The notes below the pieces were generated by a model that did not search any database, was not told where the DNA came from, and worked only from the letters and a program-made list of their open reading frames with translations. Made by a program: the position numbers and the translations under genes. Positions 16,397 through 25,345 of a DNA stretch of 64,000 nt are shown here, piece by piece. The stretch's first letter is position 1; each line of letters begins with the position of its first letter. The stretch is taken from assembly GCF_030268085.1 (NCBI RefSeq), contig NZ_BSDE01000001.1, forward strand, positions 372,001 to 436,000. Reading direction: 5' to 3'. The stretch is from Geothrix limicola (GTDB taxonomy: Bacteria; Acidobacteriota; Holophagae; Holophagales; Holophagaceae).

Positions 16397-17872
16397 ATGT
16401 CGACGTCACGCTCCTCCGGAATGCTGCGCTCCTTCCCGCCCGTCTTCTGGCTGGCGAACGTCATGGAGCTCTTCGAGCGGGCCGCCTACTACGGCCTCAA
16501 TTCGGTGCTCGCCGTCTACCTCACCAACAAGATCTCCGAGGGCGGCCTGGGCTTCACTGAGCAGTCGGTGGGCTTCCTGCAGAGCCTGATCTACGCCTTC
16601 ACCTACGTCATCCCCATCGCCGGCGGCGCCCTGGCGGACCGCTACGGCTACCGGCGGATGCTGCTCTTCGCCTTCTCCATCATGACGGCGGGCTACTTCA
16701 TCGCCGGCAGCGTCACGGTCTACGGGGCGGTCTTCGCGTCCCTGCTGCTGATGGCGACGGGCGCCGGCCTCTTCAAGCCCATCATCTCGGGCACCCTGGC
16801 GCGCACCACCACTGAAGAGAATTCCGGATTCGGCTTCGGCATCTACTACTGGATGATCAACATCGGCGCCTTCCTCGCGCCCCTCGCCGTCAGCGTGCTG
16901 AAGGGCTTCTCCTGGCGCTACGTCTTCATCGCCTCGGCCACCTACTGCGCGGCGATGATGCTGCCGGCGATCTTCCTCTTCAAGGATCCGCCGCGGCCCG
17001 AGAACACGAAGCGCTTCCGCGAAGTCGTGCACGGCGCGGCCATGGTGCTGGGCGACGCGCGCTTCATGCTGATGATCGTCGTCTACTCGGGCTTCTGGAT
17101 CCTCTACTTCCAGACCTTCGGATCCGTCCTCTGGTACCTGCGCGACTTCGTGGACACGGCCCCGGTGAACGCCTTCTTCGCCTCCTTCGGCGTGCCCCTG
17201 AAGTTCGACGCCGAGCACGTCACGGTGATCAGCGGTGGCACCATCATCCTGCTGCAGGTGCTCGTGAGCCGGATCGTGAAGAACCTGCGCCCCCTGCCGA
17301 CCATGGTGGCGGGCATCGTCATCGGCACGCTGGGCTTCCTCTGTCTCGCCGCGTCCACGCACATCTGGGTGTTCATCCTGGGCCTCTCGGTCTTCGCCAT
17401 CGGCGAGATGACCGCCCACCCGAAGTACTACAGCTATGTGGGCCTGGTGGCGCCCGCGGACAAGAAGGCCGTCTACATGGGCTACGCCTTCCTCTACGGC
17501 GTGATCGGCAGCCTCATCGGTTCGAGCCTCGGCGGCACGCTCTACGGCGCCATGCTCAAGCCCGTGGTGGGGCAGCCCGGCGCGGCCGCGGTGGCGCGGA
17601 CCTTCTGGCTGATCTTCGTGGCCCTCAACATCGCCGCGGCCGTGGGCCTGATCGTCTACGACCGCATCTTCGCCCAGGACACGCCGGCGACGAACGAGAA
17701 GGCGCGGAAGGTCATGCTCGGGATCTACGCCCTGCTGCTCGTGGCGGGCCTGCTCTTCCTGCGTTCTTCCATCTGGGGCGGCGCCGAGGTCTCGTACAAG
17801 ACCATGGTGCAGGCGGTGATCATGCTGATCCTGGGGGCGGGTGGAACGCTGGTCAGCCTGCGGAAGGCCTGA
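16397..17872 (+). CDS. POT-family (PTR2-like) MFS transporter
   Basis: This 491-residue integral membrane protein has about 12-14 helices. The first helix carries ELFERAAYYGLNSVLAVYL, the family hallmark of proton-dependent oligopeptide transporters (E-x-x-E-R-x-x-Y-Y-G). Other signatures are GGALADRYGYRR at the first cytoplasmic loop, GAGLFKPIISGTLA and YYWMINIGAFLAPL. Likely substrates are di- and tripeptides or related compounds taken up with protons. The M28 and M14 peptidases elsewhere in the window would fit peptide use, but no operon link exists. It converges on the PilZ gene with only five bases between them. Confidence 0.85.
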   Translation: MSTSRSSGMLRSFPPVFWLANVMELFERAAYYGLNSVLAVYLTNKISEGGLGFTEQSVGFLQSLIYAFTYVIPIAGGALADRYGYRRMLLFAFSIMTAGYFIAGSVTVYGAVFASLLLMATGAGLFKPIISGTLARTTTEENSGFGFGIYYWMINIGAFLAPLAVSVLKGFSWRYVFIASATYCAAMMLPAIFLFKDPPRPENTKRFREVVHGAAMVLGDARFMLMIVVYSGFWILYFQTFGSVLWYLRDFVDTAPVNAFFASFGVPLKFDAEHVTVISGGTIILLQVLVSRIVKNLRPLPTMVAGIVIGTLGFLCLAASTHIWVFILGLSVFAIGEMTAHPKYYSYVGLVAPADKKAVYMGYAFLYGVIGSLIGSSLGGTLYGAMLKPVVGQPGAAAVARTFWLIFVALNIAAAVGLIVYDRIFAQDTPATNEKARKVMLGIYALLLVAGLLFLRSSIWGGAEVSYKTMVQAVIMLILGAGGTLVSLRKA

Positions 17873-17877
17873 CCCGG

Positions 17878-18576
17878 TCAATTCTTCCGGAAACTCTGAG
17901 AGCGATCGGTGCGCCGCGCCTGGATGAAGCGGTGCACGGATTCCATATCCGTATCCTCCTGGGGCTGGAGCACGACGCCCAGGCGCGTGGGATAGTCCTG
18001 CCCTTCGAGGTAGGTCAGGTGGCGCACCTCGCCGGGGCAGTGCAGGATGGCGCCATCGGGCAGTTCGGCGTCGATGTCGACGGTGGCGTGCAGGTCCACG
18101 ATCAGGGGCTTGTCGAAGGCGAGCCCCACGCCGGTTTCCGTGAGGTTCACCAGGAGGGCGTCCAGCTGCTGGCCTTCGAGGCCCACCCGCACTTTCAGCG
18201 GCGACTGGTCGGGCGCGGCCACGCGCACGTCCCGGCGGCGGTGAAGGCGCGCGGGTTCCTGCGGCCAGGCGAGGCGGAGCAGGGTGGCTCCGGTCTCGTC
18301 GGTGGCCGGCGAGAGCAGGGTCGATTCCAGGGTGAGGACCTCTTCGCCCAGCAGGAGGGTCAAGGTCACGGGCGTGCCGCCGGGGGGCACCGAATCCCGC
18401 ACGTGGAGGCCCGCCAGTTCCAGCACCGCGCCCATGCGGAAGGCCAGGATGTGCAGGTCGCCCAGCAGGCGCGAATTGGGGCCCTGCAGCCGGAGGCTCG
18501 CCACGGCCTTCGTGAGCCGGGCCTGGATGAGGAACTGCTCCAGGACGGAAGCGGATAGTTGCGATGCGTGACCCAT
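17878..18576 (-). CDS. PilZ-domain protein, YcgR-like
   Basis: The 232-residue protein has an N-terminal domain of about 115 residues and then a PilZ domain. The PilZ marks are the RRRDVRV arginine motif (about residues 112-118) and NLTETGVGL, standing in for the D/NxSxxG motif with T for S. PilZ domains bind cyclic di-GMP, so it may adjust motility or surface behaviour. ATG at 18576 has GAAAGG upstream; a TTG at 18594 is an alternative start that would overlap the previous gene. Confidence 0.8.
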   Translation of the reverse strand: MGHASQLSASVLEQFLIQARLTKAVASLRLQGPNSRLLGDLHILAFRMGAVLELAGLHVRDSVPPGGTPVTLTLLLGEEVLTLESTLLSPATDETGATLLRLAWPQEPARLHRRRDVRVAAPDQSPLKVRVGLEGQQLDALLVNLTETGVGLAFDKPLIVDLHATVDIDAELPDGAILHCPGEVRHLTYLEGQDYPTRLGVVLQPQEDTDMESVHRFIQARRTDRSQSFRKN

Positions 18577-18590
18577 GGAGAAACTGCCTT

Positions 18591-19331
18591 TCAAATGCCC
18601 TGGCTCAGTCGATCCGCCAGATTGTGGTGCAGGCCCGCGGCCAGGATGGCCTTGGCCGCGCCCTTGATGTCGTATTCAAGCCGGTGCAGACGGATGCACC
18701 GGCGCTTGGGATCGAAGGTCATGAAGGATACGCGCGGATCCCGGTCCCGGGGCTGGCCCACGGAGCCCGGGTTCACGAGGTATCGGCAGTGGGGCTGGAG
18801 CTGGAACCATTCGCCCGGCTCGAGGCAGATCCAGTTCAGCTGGCCCGCGGATTCATCCAGTTCGAAGCAGCCCGGCAGATGGGTGTGTCCGAAGAAGCAG
18901 AGCTGGCCCTCGAAGGCGTCGAAGGCCTGGCTGATCTCACGCATGTGGAGCAGGTAGGCATCCTCGTCCATGGGCGACCCGTGGGAGATCTGATAGTCCT
19001 CGCCCACCCAGAGGGGCCCCACCGGAAGCTCGGCGAGGAAGCGCCAGTTGTCCTGGCGCAGCCGCTCCCGGGTCCAGTCCGCCGCCTGCCGGGCAGGCAG
19101 GCTGAAGGTGCCGTCAGGCTCCAGCCCGGCGCAGACCTTGTCGTGGTTGCCGCGCACCATGAAGCGGGGCCGCAGCTCGCGCACCTTGTCCAGCATCTGG
19201 TTGGGGTTGGCGCCGTAGCCCACGAGATCGCCCAGCAGCACGAAGCGGTGGATGGCACGGCGGCGCGCGAACCTCAGCACGGCCCTGAGGGCGTGCAAAT
19301 TCGAATGCAGATCGGAAAGGATGAGGTCCAA
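18591..19331 (-). CDS. Calcineurin-like metallophosphoesterase
   Basis: This 246-residue protein has the metallophosphatase motifs: SDLHSNLHAL (D-x-H), GDLVGYGANP (GDxxGxG), RGNHD (GNHD), and the later SHGSP and GHTHLP histidines. These bind two metal ions. Similar proteins cleave phosphodiesters or act as diadenosine/serine-threonine phosphatases. The start appears to be TTG at 19331, because the motif begins immediately (MDLILSDLHSN); the ribosome site is weak. It lies between the PilZ gene and thiE-aroK on the same strand. Confidence 0.87.
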   Translation of the reverse strand: MDLILSDLHSNLHALRAVLRFARRRAIHRFVLLGDLVGYGANPNQMLDKVRELRPRFMVRGNHDKVCAGLEPDGTFSLPARQAADWTRERLRQDNWRFLAELPVGPLWVGEDYQISHGSPMDEDAYLLHMREISQAFDAFEGQLCFFGHTHLPGCFELDESAGQLNWICLEPGEWFQLQPHCRYLVNPGSVGQPRDRDPRVSFMTFDPKRRCIRLHRLEYDIKGAAKAILAAGLHHNLADRLSQGI

Positions 19332-19351
19332 TGGGAGTCCGGGGAGTGGCC

Positions 19352-20497
19352 CTAGTCTAGCAAGGCCGACACCAGCTCCGCGGAACTGTGACCGAAGGCG
19401 AGCAGCATCGGCGCCTGCGACCAGGCCGCCATCCGGGAGGCGGTACGGGCCATGAAGGCCTCACGGCTCTGGGCCAGGGGGCGGTTGGGATCGCGGCCCG
19501 CGCGTTCCCAGGCGCGGGCCGGCGCTTCGGCGAGCCAGAGGGGTACGAAGCCCGCGGCCCGCACGGCCGCCCGATTGCCGGGCGATTCCCAGGCTCCGCC
19601 GCCCAGGGCCACCACGGCGGGGCGACCCAGGAGCGTGGGCAGGTGGGACGCTTCCAGCGCCCGGAAGGCCGCCTCGCCCGAAGCCGCGAAGATCTCCGCC
19701 ACGGGGCGCCCCTCGCCGTCCTCGATGACGGCGTCCAGATCGTGGAAGGGTAGGGAGAGGGCGAAGGCGAGCTGCCGGCCGAAGGTGGATTTCCCCGCGC
19801 CGCTGCCGCCGATGATGGCGAGGCCCTGACCGCGGGCGAACGGAGGGCGCACGCGCCAGCGCCGGCGCTGGATTTCCCAGCCCAGGGCGGCGGGATCGGC
19901 GGCGCGGTGGATCTCCCCCACCATGGCCAGGGATTCGGCGCCCGCCTCGAAGCAGGCTTCCGCATCGGCGAGACCGAGGCCCCCGATGGCGATGGGCGCG
20001 ATGTCCCGGGCCCGCAGGGCCGTGCAGCCCGCGCGAAGCCCCTCCAGCCCGATGGGCGCGGCGTGATCGGCCTTCGTGGCGGTGCCGCGGAAGGGGCCGA
20101 CACCCGCGTGATCGCAGGCCGTATCCAGGGCTTCGAACTCGCCGGCCTCGTGGGTGGAGGCGCCGATGTGGACCTGTGCGAGGCCCGGCAGACGGCGCGC
20201 CTCGATGGCGGGCAGGTCCTCCTGGCCCAGGTGCAGGCCCCAGGGTGCGAGCCCTTCCCGGGCCGCGAGCATGGCGAGGTCGGCGCGGTCATTGACGCAG
20301 ATGAAGGGCCAGCCGCCGTTGGCGGCGGCTTCCATCAAGGCCTGGCGCAGCTCCGCCCACTGCGTCTGTGTGTCGAGGGGCTTGCCCCGGAACTGGACCA
20401 GCGGAAAACCGGCCTCGCCCAGTCGCCGGATCTGCGCCGACAGCGGTTCTGCGAGCGTGGCATCAGTGATGGGATAGAGGGGCGGCAGGTGGAGCAT
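19352..20497 (-). CDS. Fusion protein: thiamine-phosphate synthase (ThiE) plus shikimate kinase (AroK)
   Basis: Residues 1-205 form a ThiE domain: YPITD, QFRGK, VNDRADLA, GLHLGQEDLP, and GVGPFRGTATK, which binds phosphate and pyrimidine pyrophosphate. After a short basic linker (206-222), residues 224-381 form a shikimate kinase: P-loop GGSGAGKST (230-238), DLDAVIE, GEAAFRALE and VALGGGA. Both sets of catalytic residues look intact. ThiE joins the thiazole and pyrimidine halves of thiamine; AroK phosphorylates shikimate. ATG at 20497 was chosen because the upstream extension has no domain match. aroB lies 4.8 kb away on the other strand. I know of no metabolic link explaining the pairing. Confidence 0.88.
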   Translation of the reverse strand: MLHLPPLYPITDATLAEPLSAQIRRLGEAGFPLVQFRGKPLDTQTQWAELRQALMEAAANGGWPFICVNDRADLAMLAAREGLAPWGLHLGQEDLPAIEARRLPGLAQVHIGASTHEAGEFEALDTACDHAGVGPFRGTATKADHAAPIGLEGLRAGCTALRARDIAPIAIGGLGLADAEACFEAGAESLAMVGEIHRAADPAALGWEIQRRRWRVRPPFARGQGLAIIGGSGAGKSTFGRQLAFALSLPFHDLDAVIEDGEGRPVAEIFAASGEAAFRALEASHLPTLLGRPAVVALGGGAWESPGNRAAVRAAGFVPLWLAEAPARAWERAGRDPNRPLAQSREAFMARTASRMAAWSQAPMLLAFGHSSAELVSALLD

Positions 20498-20751
20498 GAC
20501 CCTAGTCTGCCAGCCTGGCGGAGGTATCCACGATCGCGGAAAGGCCAGAAACGCCCCGAGCCGTTCAAATGGAAGGGGATGGTCCATCAATCTGATGACT
20601 CTTCCACCTTCAAAAGCTTGAATGCCCTTTGAAGTGTTTCACGTCACGCGCTTTCCAGACTGGCGCGAATCATGCGACTGGTGGATGTTTAAGTTCGAGC
20701 GGCCTGAGTCGTTCCAACCTTGTTTACAGTTATTCTCGCTTGAGGTGTTCG

Positions 20752-21366
20752 ATGACCTTCTTCCCCAACTGGCGAAACCTGGGGTACCTCGTCAGCGTCC
20801 TCCTGGTCGCCCTGATGCTTTCCTGCGGTGGGGGTGGGAGCACTCCTCCTCCCCCTCCCGAAGGCAATCTGCGGGTCTACAACGGCGGCAACCTCGCCAT
20901 GTGGAACCTCCATGTCACGCGCAGCGTCAGCTCCACGTGGGGCGTGGACCAGCTCGCTCCCGCCACCTTGTTCCCGGGAGAATCCCTGACCCTGACCGGC
21001 CTGTACCCAGACACCTACGACGTGGAGGCGCGGTTCTCCGACGGCAGCCTCGACAGGGTCTACGATGTGCAGATTCAGGATGGGGTGACCACCGTACTCA
21101 CCATGATGGACACGGGCAATGGCTCGGTGGCCGTGTTCAATAACTCAGGCCTGACCATCACCGGGATCTATCTCACGCTGTCCACCGCCAGCACCTGGGG
21201 TCCCAACCAGGCAGACCAGCCCCTTTACGATCTCCAGACCCTGACCTTGACCGGAGTCTCCCCGGGCACCTACGACCTCAAGGTGGTGTTCTCGAACGGG
21301 AACCTGGCGTACCCCCCGGCCTTCAGCGTGACCTCCGGGGCCGTGACCACCCTCCAAGTGAATTAG
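20752..21366 (+). CDS. Secreted lipoprotein with an internal duplicated beta domain
   Basis: The 204-residue product has a signal peptide ending in a lipobox (LMLS then Cys, near residue 25), a Gly/Pro spacer, and two similar units of about 75 residues. Each unit has a V-Y/F-N opening, STWGxxQ, and a LTLTGxxPxTYDxxxxFSNGx ending with one or two positions changed. It is probably anchored in the outer membrane with two small beta-sandwich domains. ATG at 20752 has GAGG upstream. No known function. The next small secreted gene is nine bases downstream. Confidence 0.75.
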   Translation: MTFFPNWRNLGYLVSVLLVALMLSCGGGGSTPPPPPEGNLRVYNGGNLAMWNLHVTRSVSSTWGVDQLAPATLFPGESLTLTGLYPDTYDVEARFSDGSLDRVYDVQIQDGVTTVLTMMDTGNGSVAVFNNSGLTITGIYLTLSTASTWGPNQADQPLYDLQTLTLTGVSPGTYDLKVVFSNGNLAYPPAFSVTSGAVTTLQVN

Positions 21367-21375
21367 GAGTCCACC

Positions 21376-21636
21376 ATGCGACTGGTTTTGAATGTGGTGC
21401 CCACGCTCCTCCTGCTGGCGGGAAACCTGTCAGCCCTTGCGGTCCAACCCGAGCCTCCGCGGTCTGTCGCCACGCACCGCATTCAGGTCATCCGGCCGGG
21501 CAAAGGCGAGCCTCGAACACGAGAGGCCGTGGCTGCCCGGACGGCTTCCCCGCAGACTCCAACGACCGACGGAGGCATGAGGCGCACTCGCCCTTATCAG
21601 CCCGCCAAGCCCGGCGAAGGCGCACCCAAGGGGTGA
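21376..21636 (+). CDS. Small secreted protein, unknown
   Basis: This 86-residue product has a signal peptide (about residues 1-23, ending LSALA) and a basic, Pro/Arg/Thr-rich mature part with no recognisable fold, likely disordered. TAGGAG lies before its ATG. It is co-directional with the lipoprotein gene and 9 bases away, so they are probably one unit. Confidence 0.6.
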   Translation: MRLVLNVVPTLLLLAGNLSALAVQPEPPRSVATHRIQVIRPGKGEPRTREAVAARTASPQTPTTDGGMRRTRPYQPAKPGEGAPKG

Positions 21637-21667
21637 GGCCAGCTGCTCCATTCCCCACCTGAGGGAT

Positions 21668-23455
21668 TCAGGCCGCGTCCTCCTCGGCGAACTGCAGGCG
21701 GACGAGCTTGGCGTAGACGCCGTCCTGGGCGATGAGGCTGTCGTGGTTGCCGCGTTCCACGAGCACACCCTGGTCCATCACCCAGATCTCGTCGGCCTCG
21801 CGGATGGTGGAGAGCCGGTGGGCGATGGTGAAGGTGGTGAGGCGGTGGCTCACGCGCTCGATGACGGTCTGGATCTTGGATTCGGTTTCGGAATCGATGT
21901 TGGCCGTGGCCTCGTCCAGCAGCAGCACCGCCGGTTCGAGGTAGAGCATGCGGGCGAAGGCCAGCAGCTGCCGCTCGCCGGCGCTGAGCTTCTGGCCGCG
22001 TTCGCCCACCTGGGTTTCCAGGCCCTCGGGCAGGCGGCCCACCAGATCCTTGAGCTGGCTCTGTTCCAGCACCGAGGCGATGCGGGCCTCATCCAGGGGG
22101 CGGTCCAGCACGATGTTGTCGCGCAGGCTGCCGGAGAAGACGAAGACATCCTGCAGCACCAGGCCGAAGAGGCTGCGCAGGCTGCGGATCTGCAGGTTCC
22201 GCACGTCCACGCCATCCACCGTGATGCGCCCTTCGTTCACATCGTAGAAGCGCATGAGCAGGTTGATGAGGGTGCTCTTGCCGGCGCCCGTATGGCCCAC
22301 CACGGCCACGCGCTTGCCCTTGGGGATCACACCGCTGAGGCCGCGCACCACCTGGCGGCCACCCTCCTCGTAGGCGAAGGTGGCGTCCTCGAAACGGATC
22401 TCGTGCGCGAAGGAAGCCGGCTGGGCCCCGGGGGCCTCGTGGATCTCCTCGCGGTTGTCCAGCAGGCGGAAGATGCGCTCGCTGGAGGCGAGGGCCGTCT
22501 GCATCACGTTGTAGCGCTCGGCCAGTTCGCGGATGGGACGGAAGAAGCGGCTGGACTGCTGGATGAAGGCCAGCAGCAGGCCCCAGGTGATGGCCCCCGC
22601 CTTGAGCTTGAAGCCCGCGTAGAAGATGAGCGCGGCCAGGGTGCCCGAGGTGATGAACTCCACCACGGGGAAGAACACGGCGTAGGCGAAGATGGTGCGC
22701 AGGAAGGCCTGGAAGTAGTCCTCGTTGAGCACGCGGAACTGCCGGTTGCTGCTCGCCTCCTGGGCGTTGATCTGCACCAGGCCCATGCCCGAGATCTGTT
22801 CCTGCAGGAAGGCGTTGATGGAGGCGTAGCGGCGCTGCGTTTCGCGGAAGGCCTCGCCGGCGCGGCGGCGGAAGATCTCGGTGGCCACCAGCAGGAAGGG
22901 CAGGATGCCGAGGGCCACCAGGGCCATGCCGGCGTGGGTCCAGAACATCCAGACGACGATGGCCAGCAGGGACAGCGCGTCGCCCACGATGGCGACGAAG
23001 CCCGAGGCGAACATCTCGTTCAGGTTCTGCACGTCGCTGGTCACGCGGGTCATGAGGCGGCCCACGGGATTGCGGTGGAAGAAGTCCGTGCTGCGTCCCA
23101 TGAGGTGCTCGAAGAGCTGCACCCGCAGGTCGAGCATGGCCTTCTGGCCCACCTTGGCCAGCAGGAAGTAGCGGGCGAAGCTGACGAGGAAGCCCGCCAC
23201 CAGCACGCCGACGAATCCGGCGATGAGCGGCGCGGCGCCCCTCAGGCTACCTTGGCCCATGAAGCGGTTGATGAGGCGCAGCGTCAGCTCGGAGGGCATC
23301 ACCTCGAGGAAGGCGCCCAGCGCCATCAGGGCGAGCAGGGCCAGCAGGGCCACCCACTGGGGGCGGAGGTAGCTCGCCAGGCGCCAGAGCAGCGCGTGGC
23401 GCATGGGGCGCTCGTCCACGCGATCGGGTTGGAAGAAGGCTCCCTGTTCGGACAT
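21668..23455 (-). CDS. ABC exporter, fused membrane and ATPase domains (MsbA/MdlB-like)
   Basis: The 595-residue half-transporter has six helices (about residues 25-330) and a nucleotide-binding domain. The ATPase carries Walker A GHTGAGKSTL, the signature LSAGERQLLAFAR (LSAGE instead of LSGGQ, as in many MdlB/LmrA-type proteins), Walker B VLLLDEATANID and the H-loop IAHRLST. Such proteins act as homo- or heterodimers that export lipids, peptides or drugs. ATG at 23455 has GGGAGA upstream. It converges with the small secreted gene to its left. Confidence 0.9.
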   Translation of the reverse strand: MSEQGAFFQPDRVDERPMRHALLWRLASYLRPQWVALLALLALMALGAFLEVMPSELTLRLINRFMGQGSLRGAAPLIAGFVGVLVAGFLVSFARYFLLAKVGQKAMLDLRVQLFEHLMGRSTDFFHRNPVGRLMTRVTSDVQNLNEMFASGFVAIVGDALSLLAIVVWMFWTHAGMALVALGILPFLLVATEIFRRRAGEAFRETQRRYASINAFLQEQISGMGLVQINAQEASSNRQFRVLNEDYFQAFLRTIFAYAVFFPVVEFITSGTLAALIFYAGFKLKAGAITWGLLLAFIQQSSRFFRPIRELAERYNVMQTALASSERIFRLLDNREEIHEAPGAQPASFAHEIRFEDATFAYEEGGRQVVRGLSGVIPKGKRVAVVGHTGAGKSTLINLLMRFYDVNEGRITVDGVDVRNLQIRSLRSLFGLVLQDVFVFSGSLRDNIVLDRPLDEARIASVLEQSQLKDLVGRLPEGLETQVGERGQKLSAGERQLLAFARMLYLEPAVLLLDEATANIDSETESKIQTVIERVSHRLTTFTIAHRLSTIREADEIWVMDQGVLVERGNHDSLIAQDGVYAKLVRLQFAEEDAA

Positions 23456-23584
23456 GGGGCCATTCTCCCACACTGCGTGGATTATCCCGCGGCTTCTGCG
23501 CAAGTGGCCCAGGATCCGGCGTCAGAACGGGGCCGGGAGTTGCCCGCCGGCCTCATGTAAACTGGAGGATCCCCCGGAGACCTG

Positions 23585-25345
23585 ATGCGTTCCAGGCTGC
23601 CTGTCCTCTTTGCCGCCGCCCTCGTGGCCCAGGCTCAGGTTCCGGCGTCCAAGGCTGAGGCTACGGCCGCCGTGGAGACGCGGCTGAGGAAGGATGTGAG
23701 CTTCCTCGCCTCGCCCGAGCTGAAGGGCCGCGGCAACGGCTATCCGGAACTCGACGCGGCCGCCCGGCATATCGAAGGCGAATTGAAGACCCTCGGCCTC
23801 AAGACGCAGGTCCAGCGCTTCCCCTTCATCGCCCAGGTGGTGCGGGAGCGGCAGCAGGCCGTGTTGACGCAGGATGGTGCCCCGCGTCCCCTCGCCTGGG
23901 GCCGGGACATCGAAGCCCTGGGCCTGAGCGGTGATGCGGATCTCAAGGCCAAGCCCATTCTGTTTCTCGGGTACGGTCTCCAGATCCCCGGCGGCTATGA
24001 CGATGCCGCGGGCCTCGACCTGAAGGACCGCGTGGTGGTGATCGCGCGCACCGTGCCCGACCTGGATGCCTTCGCCCACCTGCCGCGGGGGGAGCGGAGC
24101 CTCCTGGCCCGCCTGAAGAAACTCGAATCCGCCAAGGTCGCCGCCGTCCTCGTGCTGGAGGATGCGGGGCTCCGTCCCCTGCAGCGCGAAGAGGGTCCGG
24201 TGAAGGTGGACCTTCCCGTGCTCGGCATCACGGAATCAGCCCTGGGCGGGGTCTTCGGTGACCTGCCCGCCCGCTTCAAGGCCATCCGGGAATCGGGCCG
24301 GCCCGCCAGTCAGGAAGCGGGCCAGGCCACGCTGTCTCTGGAGCTGGGCCTGCGCCGCATCGAGGCCCGGATGCCCAATGTCGTGGCCGAGATCCCGGGC
24401 CGCGATCCCAAGCTGCGCAAGGAATTCATCGTGCTCGGCGCGCACATGGATCATCTGGGCCTGGGCGAACGCCACAGCCTGGGTGGCGCGGAGGCGCGCG
24501 GGCAGGTGCATCCGGGGGCCGACGACAACGCCTCGGGCACGGCGATGGTGGTGGAATTGGCGCGGGAACTGAAGCGGTCGCGGCCCCGGCGATCCATCCT
24601 CCTGCTGCATTTCGCCGGCGAGGAAGAGGGCCTACTGGGCTCCCAGTACTGGGTGCAGCATCCGACCCACCCACTGGAATCCGTCAAGTTCATGCTCAAT
24701 TTCGACATGGTGGGCCGGCTCGATCCGCGCGCCCCCAAGCTGCTGATGGGTGGTCTGGGCGCGCCGAAAACCGCGCTGGAAGCGGCCCGGAAATTCGCAC
24801 CGGCGGACTTCTCCGTCAGTGCCGACGTGGGCGCCAGCGTGGGTGGCTCCGATCACATGAGCTTCTCCCAGGCGAAGATCCCCACCTTCTTCTTCTTCAC
24901 GGGCCTCCACGGCGAGTACCACCGCCCAAGCGACACGGCGGACCGAATCAACTACGCCGGCATGGCCCGGCTCGCGGCCTTCAGCAGGGCCGTGGCGCTC
25001 GATCTGGCCAACGCGGACCAGGTGCCCGCCTTCGATCCCGAGACCGCCAAGCTGCCGCCCATGGGCGACCGCGGGCCCATGCGCATCGCCTTTGGCACCA
25101 TTCCCGACTACGCCGACAATCCGAAGGGCTTCCGCATCAACGGCGTGTCCAGGGGCTCCACGGCCGAAAGCATCGGCCTGCAGGCCGGCGACATCCTCAT
25201 CCAGTTCGGCGACAAGCCCGTGAAGAACATCTACGACTTCATGGGCGCGCTCGGGGCCTTCAAGCCCGGAGACAAGGCCGTGATCCAATGGCTTCGGGGC
25301 GATGCGTTGATGAAAGCCGAAGCGATTCTGAAAGGCCGTCCATGA
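23585..25345 (+). CDS. Secreted M28 zinc aminopeptidase with C-terminal PDZ domain
   Basis: This 586-residue protein has a signal peptide (about residues 1-19). A protease-associated insertion comes next, then the M28 catalytic core: AHMDHLG (metal His), GADDNASG (bridging Asp), EEEGLLGS (catalytic Glu and metal Glu), NFDMVG and SDHMSF. A C-terminal PDZ domain (about 495-580) includes GSTAESIGLQAGDILIQFGD, 20 residues that fit the binding loop. It probably acts in the periplasm or outside the cell on peptides. Its stop overlaps the aroB start (ATGA), so the two are translationally coupled. Confidence 0.9.
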   Translation: MRSRLPVLFAAALVAQAQVPASKAEATAAVETRLRKDVSFLASPELKGRGNGYPELDAAARHIEGELKTLGLKTQVQRFPFIAQVVRERQQAVLTQDGAPRPLAWGRDIEALGLSGDADLKAKPILFLGYGLQIPGGYDDAAGLDLKDRVVVIARTVPDLDAFAHLPRGERSLLARLKKLESAKVAAVLVLEDAGLRPLQREEGPVKVDLPVLGITESALGGVFGDLPARFKAIRESGRPASQEAGQATLSLELGLRRIEARMPNVVAEIPGRDPKLRKEFIVLGAHMDHLGLGERHSLGGAEARGQVHPGADDNASGTAMVVELARELKRSRPRRSILLLHFAGEEEGLLGSQYWVQHPTHPLESVKFMLNFDMVGRLDPRAPKLLMGGLGAPKTALEAARKFAPADFSVSADVGASVGGSDHMSFSQAKIPTFFFFTGLHGEYHRPSDTADRINYAGMARLAAFSRAVALDLANADQVPAFDPETAKLPPMGDRGPMRIAFGTIPDYADNPKGFRINGVSRGSTAESIGLQAGDILIQFGDKPVKNIYDFMGALGAFKPGDKAVIQWLRGDALMKAEAILKGRP

